Position numbers and translations under genes: made by a program. This document shows positions 5,980 through 11,302 of a stretch of DNA of 11,302 nucleotides, one piece after another. Under the pieces are notes generated by a model. The model searched no databases. It had not been told where the DNA came from and worked only from the letters and a program-made list of their open reading frames with translations. Position 1 is the first letter of the stretch, and each line of letters opens with the position of its first letter. The stretch is from an uncultured Eggerthellaceae bacterium. GTDB lineage: Bacteria > Actinomycetota > Coriobacteriia > Coriobacteriales > Eggerthellaceae. The stretch is from the NCBI GenBank assembly GCA_934631995.1, contig CAKTYF010000063.1, forward strand, positions 1 through 11,302, in the 5' to 3' direction.

Positions 5980-8244
5980 TCAGTCATCCCACCCGCAAAG
6001 AGCAGCGCGCTGAATGGCGAACGCATTCGTTGCGTCAACATCGTTGTTCCACTTCACATCGGCGCGAGAATACATGCTTTCGTAATCGGCGCAATCGGCG
6101 TACGTCTCGGGCGACTTCACCATATCGTAGGCAATCTGCGCATCAACGATGTTAAGCGCGCCGTTTCCGCTCACATCGCCGTCAAGCTTCGCATGTCTTC
6201 CGATGAAATACCCGGGTGCGACGGCGCCGTTATCAACGCGCGCACGCGAAATGTCGGTATATGACGCGTTAAATGCCGTACCGCAGCCGCCTTCAAGCGC
6301 GGTGCAACCGGCAAACATGCCTTCTGATTGCGTGACCTGCTTTATGGCCAGCTTCGATGCGAAAATGGTTTCAAGCTGCTCGCAGTTGGCAAACATCAGC
6401 CGCATATCGGCTACCCGCGAAGTATCCAGCTCGGAAATTACTGCCGAGTACAAGTTGGTGCAGCCATAGAACATGCCATAACAGGTTTTCGCTGCAACGC
6501 CCTGCTCGATTCGAATGCACTCGATTCCGTCTCGCCACGGGTACCAGGGAACGTCCTCGTAATTGCCCGACCAGTCGGCCAGCGTTCCTTGCGTAAACCC
6601 AGGAAGCGGACGAATAACAAGCTCTCCTTCGCTCATCGACCATTCGCAGGTGCCGCATCGATCCCAACCACCCGTAGGACGAATCGCCGTATACGTCATG
6701 CTTCCCGTTTCGCGCGCAGCGTTGGCTGCAAGCATATCGGCGGTCGAGCTGTAAAGCGCGCCCGTTGCGTCTTTCCAGGAAAGATTGTCTGCGGCATCAT
6801 CGACCAGGCGCACTCCCGCAGGCAAAATCAACTCCGTCAAAGATGAGCAGTCACGAAACATCCGGGTCGTATCCGCTTTCTGCACGTTATCTATGCCGGT
6901 AAGGTCAACGCGGGTAAGCTTTGCGCAATTATCGAACATATAGCGCATATCTGTAACTTGGGATGTATCCAGCCCCGACAGATCAAAGGAGCTCAAGTTG
7001 TAGCAATTCTCGAAAAAACCGAAGCACGTTTTGGCAATAACGCCTTGCTCAAATCGGGCTGAAACAATGTCTTCGCTTTTCCCAGACCAGGGTGCGTTAT
7101 AGACGCCTTCACCCCAATCAGGCAATACCCCTTGCTCGAAGCCAGGAAGCGGGCGAACAACCAGCAAACCGCTGCTGTCCACCATCCATTCGCAGCCGCC
7201 GCTTTGCGTCCAGCCCGAAGAAGGCGCTGCATTGGTAACGGTATATGTTTCCGCGCCCGTTGTACGCATCGCATTCGCGCGAAGCATCTCATCGGTTGAA
7301 CCATATACCGCGCCCGTTGTGTCTACCCAGCGAAAATCTTGGCGGTCTCCTGTTGAAGACACGCCGATATACGCATGGGATTCTTGCTCCGTCAAGTTCA
7401 ATCCCGCTGGCAGCGTTAGCTGCGAAAGAGAATCGGCTCCCATGAAGGAATACCCCGCATTGGTTATAGTGGAAGCGCTGAACGACGAGATATCCACCGA
7501 CTCAAGGGCAGCGCAATCGCGGAACAAATCATACATATCCGTCATGTGCGCAGCGTTGATTCCCGATAAATCGATTCTTTTTATCGACGAGCATCCCCTG
7601 AACATGCCACCCATGCTAGTCACGCAGGATGCATCGATGCCCGAGAAATTCACCGACTCAAGGGCTGTACAATTACGAAACATGAGAGCCATGTCGGTCA
7701 CCTGAGAGGCATCCAAGCCCGACAAGTCAGCCGAAATCAACGATGCGCAATCGGCAAACATAAAGCGACACGTAGGCGTAGACACCCCCGACTCAATGCG
7801 CACCGCCGTGATAGAGGCGCGCGTATCTTCGCTGGCCGCCCATGGCGCATAGCTAGGGCTCCACGAATCCAACACGCCCGAAGCGCCGTTGCCCAAAGGA
7901 CGAATGGTAAGCAGGCCGGCGTCATCGATGCGCCATTCGCACGTACCCAATTGGTTCCATCCCGCAGTGAGCGTCGCGCCAGTAGCAGGGGCGGGGTCTG
8001 CCGAAAATTTCACTTCCGCGGGTGACGCAGCTACATCGTCTGCGGAAGCGGTTGCAGCAACGTCAAGCAACATAGGTGTCGTTTCCGCAAATGCATTCGT
8101 CGTAAGAGTCGATGACGCAATTGCAGCAGATGCATCTGTCGCAAACACGCGCGCAGGGAAGAGCCCCGACGCCAAGGTGATCGAAAGAAGAACGCTTACG
8201 CATGCACGCGCCGAAGAGTGAACCGCAGAGGAATGTTTTTTCAT
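5980..8244 (-). CDS. Secreted BspA-type leucine-rich-repeat protein with C-terminal dockerin-like domain (upstream copy)
   Basis: 754 residues from ATG at 8242-8244, after a strong GGGGAAGGGG ribosome binding site (8249-8258). Same architecture as its paralogue 95 bp downstream. A signal peptide has probable cleavage after VFA (33-35), followed by an Ala/Asp-rich linker that differs completely in sequence from the paralogue's (36-90). Three 'GWxxxGxCEW' modules follow (~95-335, 344-519, 526-684), each with BspA/DUF285 repeats such as 'LDTSQVTDMRYMFDNC'. The dockerin-like C-terminus spans 686-754 (loops 690-701 and 729-740). The first loop has Asn to Ser at position 3 relative to the other copy. 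Linker and internal repeats have diverged while the third module and C-terminus stay almost identical. The likely role is a secreted or surface-held adhesin; no sorting signal is visible. There is no terminator between the copies, so co-transcription is plausible. Confidence 0.9.
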   Translation of the reverse strand: MKKHSSAVHSSARACVSVLLSITLASGLFPARVFATDASAAIASSTLTTNAFAETTPMLLDVAATASADDVAASPAEVKFSADPAPATGATLTAGWNQLGTCEWRIDDAGLLTIRPLGNGASGVLDSWSPSYAPWAASEDTRASITAVRIESGVSTPTCRFMFADCASLISADLSGLDASQVTDMALMFRNCTALESVNFSGIDASCVTSMGGMFRGCSSIKRIDLSGINAAHMTDMYDLFRDCAALESVDISSFSASTITNAGYSFMGADSLSQLTLPAGLNLTEQESHAYIGVSSTGDRQDFRWVDTTGAVYGSTDEMLRANAMRTTGAETYTVTNAAPSSGWTQSGGCEWMVDSSGLLVVRPLPGFEQGVLPDWGEGVYNAPWSGKSEDIVSARFEQGVIAKTCFGFFENCYNLSSFDLSGLDTSQVTDMRYMFDNCAKLTRVDLTGIDNVQKADTTRMFRDCSSLTELILPAGVRLVDDAADNLSWKDATGALYSSTADMLAANAARETGSMTYTAIRPTGGWDRCGTCEWSMSEGELVIRPLPGFTQGTLADWSGNYEDVPWYPWRDGIECIRIEQGVAAKTCYGMFYGCTNLYSAVISELDTSRVADMRLMFANCEQLETIFASKLAIKQVTQSEGMFAGCTALEGGCGTAFNASYTDISRARVDNGAVAPGYFIGRHAKLDGDVSGNGALNIVDAQIAYDMVKSPETYADCADYESMYSRADVKWNNDVDATNAFAIQRAALCGWDD

Positions 8245-8510
8245 AGAGCCCCTTCCCCTTCTTTTTCAGCAATAGTTTTTATCGCATTGCAGTATAGCAA
8301 AGGAACGCGCAAACACGAGCCACCGCACTTTAACCTGCACGCACGGCTCGGAAGCGGTTGTTTGCTTTCGGCGCATCGTGAGCACGAAGCAACTTGCGTT
8401 TCGGCATACCCAGCGCGCACGTATGACATAGGAGTGGTTGTCCGCGTTTCGATGCACGCGCCGCGCAAAGCCGCATGCGTTTCAGAACGCACGGTCGCCC
8501 GTCTGGCTGC
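8245..8510. promoter_or_regulatory. Intergenic region with the promoter of the upstream BspA-type gene
   Basis: 266 bp without a supported gene. On the - strand, TATACT at 8291-8296 (context GCTATACTGC) is the likely -10, giving a leader of about 40 nt with an AT-rich start and the RBS at 8249-8258. Further right, TGCGTT-TCAG-AACGCA (8476-8491) forms a 6-bp hairpin just past the stop of the LRR gene, but it has no T-tract, so it is only a weak terminator candidate. Small reading frames here have no RBS. Confidence 0.45.
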
Positions 8511-9266
8511 TTATTCGTTTTCCTGCGTCTGCGCCACAGGACAACCCATGAAGGCGTCGGGCTCCATGCCCTGCACGGCATCGGACATGGTCACGCGCAC
8601 CAGACGCGCGCAGCCCGCGAACGTGCGCTCTTCGATGTAGGAAATCTCATCGGGCAGATCGATGCCCTCAAGGCTTGTACAGTTTTCAAAGCACCGGCGA
8701 CCAATCCAACCCACCGAAGCCGGAAGCTCAACGGCCGCAAGCGCTGCGCAATTCGCGAACACTTCGTCTTCCAACGTGTCAAGCGTCTCTGGCAAAACCA
8801 CTTCGCGCAGGCGCGCGCAATCGCGAAACGCTGCATTGCCCAGAATACGCACGCCATCAGGTATTTCAACGCGCTCAAGACCGCGACACCCTTTGAATGC
8901 CTCATCCCCCACACGCTCGACTCCGCACGGCAGCGCTACCGATGAAAGCGCGTTGCAGCGCTGAAACGCCTTGGAGCCAATCTCGCGCACGCCTTCCGGA
9001 AACACGATTTCGCGCAAACCTGTGCAGCCGGAAAACGCGCCGTCCTCAATGACTTCAAGCGTAGAGGGCAGCTGCACTTCTTTGAGCTGCATGCACGCGT
9101 TGAACGCAAACGCGCCAATGCGGCGCACGCCTTCTGGAATAACCAGGCGCGACAGCATGAACTTGTTCGTGAAGACGCGCGGCGCAATGTCGGTTACGCC
9201 CGGGGGGATGCGCACTACCGCTTCGTCGTCGTGATAGGCATTCAGCGTAATATCGAAGCTTGACAC
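8511..9266 (-). CDS. Leucine-rich-repeat (LRR_5/BspA-type) protein without signal peptide, ten 23-residue repeats
   Basis: 251 residues from GTG at 9264-9266, which lies 5 nt past the flavoprotein stop, with AGG and AGAAGG purine runs just upstream; this implies translational coupling. The frame runs on to 9650, but that extension is only the shadow of the flavoprotein (Arg/Cys-rich, no homology). From residue 18 to 247 the protein is ten tandem repeats of exactly 23 residues, pattern (V/I)xLPxxVxxIGxxAFxxCxxLxx. Repeats 2-10 all carry Cys at position 18, giving a nine-Cys ladder. This is the LRR_5 (BspA-like) fold, a solenoid for protein binding. Unlike typical family members it has no signal peptide, linker or anchor, so it is probably cytoplasmic. 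The last repeat is degenerate and ends in a short polar tail. Function unknown; the operon position suggests a partner or scaffold for the oxidoreductase, which is inference. Confidence 0.85.
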   Translation of the reverse strand: MSSFDITLNAYHDDEAVVRIPPGVTDIAPRVFTNKFMLSRLVIPEGVRRIGAFAFNACMQLKEVQLPSTLEVIEDGAFSGCTGLREIVFPEGVREIGSKAFQRCNALSSVALPCGVERVGDEAFKGCRGLERVEIPDGVRILGNAAFRDCARLREVVLPETLDTLEDEVFANCAALAAVELPASVGWIGRRCFENCTSLEGIDLPDEISYIEERTFAGCARLVRVTMSDAVQGMEPDAFMGCPVAQTQENE

Positions 9267-9271
9267 GCCTT

Positions 9272-10627
9272 CTACCTGGCCTTTCTTTGGTGTTTGAAGG
9301 TAGTGGCAGCGGAAGCGCCCGCCAACGTGCCGCTCGCCCACGCCCAGTGCAAGTTGTACCCGCCGCAAGGAGCATCCACGTCTAGCATCTCGCCCGCCGC
9401 GAACAGCCCCGTATGCTGCTTGCACTCCATGGTGGTCGCATCGAACGCTTCGCACAAGAAACCGCCGCGATGCACCTGGCACTGTTTGGGGTCGCCCGCG
9501 CCTTCTACGACAACCTTGAAGCGCTTTGCCACACGCGACAGACGATACATGTTCTGCGCCGATGCAGGGTCTTCCGGCCGCAGCTTGAGCGTTTTCAGCA
9601 GCGCCTCGGCCACCAAGGGAAGCATCATGCCGCGCGTAACATCCTGACATGTGGCTTCCCTGCCGCTCAGCGCGCGTGTGGCGGCTGCGCGTTCATACAA
9701 GTAGGATTGCAGTTCATCCCTGGTCATGTCGGGGAACAGGTCAAGTGCCACCGTATCGCCTGGCTGAGCGAACCGCGAGAGGTTGAATATCGCAATGCCC
9801 GAAAGCCCGTATTTGCGGAACAGCACTTCGCCGCGCTCTTGTGCTAACGGCGCGCCATCGCGCTCAAGAGTAGCCTGGCAGCGCACGCGAATGTTGTCCA
9901 GCGCACGGATGTCGCGCGTGTCGGTTTTCAAGGGGCCCAGCACGGGCTTTGCAGGCGCATACGGCAAGTCGCTGGGAAGAAGCTCGCGCGCAACGGAGCC
10001 ACCAACAGCGCAAATGACCTGGTGCGCGCGCTGAAACGACCCATCGGCCATGCGCAACGTGTACGGTTTTCCCGGCGCGCGCGGCGGCTCGACGGAGCGC
10101 ACGCGCATGTTGCAGCATTCTTTGACACCCAGTCCTTGTGCGGCAGCGCGCAGCACATCAAGAACGGTCGAGGCTTTACCTGTTATGGGGAAAAGACGGC
10201 CTTCTCCTTCTTCGCGCCAACAAAGACCCAAGCCGGCGAAGAAATCGAGGACGGCATTTTGCGTCTGCTGACCAGCGGATGCACATGAGCGCGGCCAAAA
10301 TGCCGCATCTTCAAGAGCGGCAAGAGATGCACCCACGAACGCAGCATTCTGGTAGAGACCGTTTGAGATCACGGCGTTTGAGAAATTGCAGCGACCATTG
10401 CCCGTTGCCAGAATCGAGCGTCCCACGCGATCGTCTGCCTCGAACAGCGCGATGCGCGCAGGGCAAGCAGCGCCCGAACGGGAGGTTGCGGCAGTCGCAT
10501 CAGGAGTGGCAGCAGCAACACCTTCCCCGCCCAGCATGCGGCACTTCCATGCAGCAGAAATGGCGGCCGCCAAACCAGCTGCGCCGCCACCAATGATGAT
10601 TACATCGTATGTTTCGTTTTTGTTCAT
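9272..10627 (-). CDS. HI0933/BaiN-type NAD(P)/FAD-dependent oxidoreductase (aminoacetone oxidase-like family)
   Basis: 451 residues from ATG at 10625-10627. The N-terminal Rossmann motif GGGAAG (13-18) binds FAD. It is followed by the family signature 'DRVGRSILATGNGRCNFSN' (66-84), 'GEGRLFP', the second dinucleotide region 'ICAVGGSV', a C-terminal 'HRGG' and 'GLFAAGEMLDVDAPCGGYNLHWAWASG' (GGYN at 422-425). These identify the HI0933/YhiN/BaiN flavoprotein family. The substrate cannot be read from sequence: BaiN has been proposed to act in bile acid dehydroxylation in gut clostridia, but most members are uncharacterised and no bai genes are present here. An Ala/Thr/Ser-rich insert (~33-57) splits the first beta-alpha-beta unit between GGGAAG and the 'ALFEADD' strand, unlike normal members, where this gap is short. 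First gene of an operon with the LRR protein. No Shine-Dalgarno is seen. Confidence 0.93.
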   Translation of the reverse strand: MNKNETYDVIIIGGGAAGLAAAISAAWKCRMLGGEGVAAATPDATAATSRSGAACPARIALFEADDRVGRSILATGNGRCNFSNAVISNGLYQNAAFVGASLAALEDAAFWPRSCASAGQQTQNAVLDFFAGLGLCWREEGEGRLFPITGKASTVLDVLRAAAQGLGVKECCNMRVRSVEPPRAPGKPYTLRMADGSFQRAHQVICAVGGSVARELLPSDLPYAPAKPVLGPLKTDTRDIRALDNIRVRCQATLERDGAPLAQERGEVLFRKYGLSGIAIFNLSRFAQPGDTVALDLFPDMTRDELQSYLYERAAATRALSGREATCQDVTRGMMLPLVAEALLKTLKLRPEDPASAQNMYRLSRVAKRFKVVVEGAGDPKQCQVHRGGFLCEAFDATTMECKQHTGLFAAGEMLDVDAPCGGYNLHWAWASGTLAGASAATTFKHQRKAR

Positions 10628-10633
10628 GCGCTT

Positions 10634-10642
10634 ATGATACCA
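10634..10642 (-). promoter_or_regulatory. Extended -10 promoter (TGG-TATCAT) giving a probably leaderless flavoprotein mRNA
   Basis: TGGTATCAT on the - strand ends only 6 nt before the ATG at 10627, so initiation 7 nt downstream of the -10 would fall on or next to the A of the start codon. No Shine-Dalgarno occurs between them. Leaderless transcripts are common in actinobacteria. No clear -35 is seen. Confidence 0.5.
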
Positions 10643-10673
10643 CGCGCCCGCCGTTCAGCTCTGCAAAGCAACG

Positions 10674-10690
10674 CAATGGACTTTCCATTG
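10674..10690. repeat. Short perfect inverted repeat upstream of the flavoprotein promoter
   Basis: CAATGGA (10674-10680) and TCCATTG (10684-10690) form a 7-bp stem with a 3-nt spacer. It lies about 35 bp upstream of the -10 and 76 bp past the toxin stop. There is no T-tract, so it could be an operator for the flavoprotein operon or a weak terminator for the TA operon. Confidence 0.4.
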
Positions 10691-10765
10691 ATTACGCAGA
10701 AGCTTAGGCAGACACTACATCCGAAGGATAAGCCGATACGGACCGCCTTTGATAGCGCGGGAGTT

Positions 10766-11083
10766 TTACCTGATAAGCGCCGCCCAATTTCGCTTCTTGT
10801 AGGAAATTCTGTCGATGCACACGACACCCGATTGTTCGTCCACGCGAAAAAAAGCCATGTAGTTGCCGAATTCCGCCCAGCGATAACCCGCCGATGCAGC
10901 AATTTCATCACGCACGAATGGATACGTTGAAGCAAACGATTCAAGCTTATCAACAAGTTCGTCAAAAGAATCAAGGAGCTGCCGGGCAGCAGAAGCATTC
11001 GAAAGAGAGAACGTTATATACCGCACCGCCGGACTCAAATCATCGGAGGCTTTTTGCGTCACAAAAACACGAAAGGCACTCAC
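10766..11083 (-). CDS. RelE/ParE-family toxin
   Basis: 105 residues starting at GTG 11081-11083. The start overlaps the antitoxin stop (GTGA), the usual coupling in type II toxin-antitoxin operons. The family pattern is clear: strand 'FRVFVTQKA', acidic helix start 'SDDLSPAVRYI', helix 'AARQLLDSFDELVDKLESF', 'YPFVRDE', then 'GYRWAEFGNYMAFFRVDEQSGVVCIDRISYKKRNW'. The beta-sheet Arg and Tyr/Lys residues (Arg68, Arg80, Arg92, Tyr95, Lys96, Lys97) are those expected near the active face. Sequence alone does not say whether it cleaves ribosome-bound mRNA (RelE) or poisons gyrase (ParE); the 'DRISYKKRNW' tail is compatible with either. Followed by 138 bp with no gene. Confidence 0.88.
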   Translation of the reverse strand: MSAFRVFVTQKASDDLSPAVRYITFSLSNASAARQLLDSFDELVDKLESFASTYPFVRDEIAASAGYRWAEFGNYMAFFRVDEQSGVVCIDRISYKKRNWAALIR

Positions 11084-11302
11084 AATCCCAGCTCCTGACG
11101 CAATTGCAACGATGCATCACGAGCAGATACAACACGCCCCTCTTCGACATCCCTTCTGCCCTGCATAAGAAACTCATAGAAGTCAAGCCGCGCCCGCAGC
11201 TGTTCATAGCTATCAATGCCCATTATGGCCAGATCGCCGTTTCCGTTTCGTGTGACAATCATCGGCTCGCTGTCCACATGACATTGCTCGGATATCTCAC
11301 TG
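11080..11302 (-). CDS. Phd/YefM-type antitoxin, 5' partial
   Basis: 73 residues are visible. A GTG at 11277 could be taken as the start, but the frame stays open to the window edge and the extra residues (SEISEQCH) continue the Phd/YefM pattern 'SEISE.CH..EPMIVTRNGNGDLAIM.I..YE', so the true start is outside. The N-terminal part of this family binds operator DNA as a dimer. The C-terminal part here ('EGRVVSARDASLQLRQELGL') is the toxin-binding tail, which folds on the toxin and is protease-sensitive. It shares a 4-base overlap with the toxin gene. The complex normally represses its own promoter, which lies beyond the window. Confidence 0.88.
   Translation of the reverse strand, partial: SEISEQCHVDSEPMIVTRNGNGDLAIMGIDSYEQLRARLDFYEFLMQGRRDVEEGRVVSARDASLQLRQELGL

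Larger units (their letters stand above)
3572..8298. repeat. Near head-to-tail tandem duplication of a ~2.35-kb BspA-type gene unit
   Basis: The units are about 3572-5930 and 5956-8298. Homology covers promoter (GCTATACTGC in both), Shine-Dalgarno, the whole coding region and about 24 bp past the stop (CGCCCGCC, then TCACGCCAGC and ATCAG). Homology stops just short of the terminator at 3529-3562. Only about 25 bp of unrelated sequence (5931-5955) separates the units. The 3' ends are closest: the last 69 residues of the two products are identical at 62 positions, and a stretch of over 40 bp near 3650-3692 / 6034-6076 is identical by eye. Confidence 0.85.

Noticed and set aside
3596..8244. CRISPR-like or short tandem DNA repeats suggested by the periodic sequence
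   Set aside because: The periodicity is at the protein level (LRR and module repeats); DNA copies are diverged and lie inside intact reading frames.
9267..9650. N-terminal extension of the LRR protein to an ATG at 9650
   Set aside because: It overlaps the conserved flavoprotein C-terminus for over 370 nt and encodes Arg/Cys/Gly-rich nonsense; homology begins only after the flavoprotein stop.

Overview
The window looks like a chromosomal accessory region of a GC-rich, host-associated actinobacterium, most likely class Coriobacteriia (Eggerthellaceae-like). That placement is an inference from Ala-rich, high-GC RecN and flavoprotein genes, secreted BspA-type leucine-rich-repeat proteins ending in a dockerin-like domain, and SD-led genes mixed with an apparently leaderless one. 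No rRNA, tRNA, CRISPR array or transposase was seen.

Layout. (1) Bases 1-834, + strand: the C-terminal end of a polymorphic toxin with an LHH-type HNH/Endo VII nuclease domain, followed 2 bp later by a SUKH (SMI1/KNR4) immunity gene. The toxin frame is open to the left edge. (2) 835-1086: a small intergenic region with a stub reading frame behind a good ribosome binding site and a perfect 12-bp inverted repeat. (3) 1087-3435: two divergent housekeeping genes, recN (DNA repair, - strand) and dtd (D-aminoacyl-tRNA deacylase, + strand). (4) 3517-8298, - strand: two tandem paralogous genes for large secreted proteins. Each has a signal peptide, an Ala/Ser/Pro-rich linker, three W-x(n)-G-x-C-E-W modules carrying BspA-like (DUF285-type) repeats, and a dockerin-like C-terminus. 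A strong intrinsic terminator follows only the downstream copy. (5) 8511-10627, - strand: a two-gene operon, first a HI0933/BaiN-type FAD oxidoreductase whose promoter appears to give a leaderless transcript, then (5 nt after its stop) a GTG-started protein made of ten exact 23-residue LRR_5 repeats with no signal peptide. (6) 10766-11302, - strand: a Phd/YefM-type antitoxin, cut by the right edge, overlapping a RelE/ParE-family toxin.

How the genes fit together. Two self-contained toxin systems, one contact/secretion type and one intracellular TA type, flank a core of repair and translation-quality genes, a surface/secreted adhesin-like pair and a redox enzyme. The parts most worth following up are the duplicated dockerin-bearing BspA proteins and the apparently cytoplasmic Cys-ladder LRR protein coupled to the flavoprotein.
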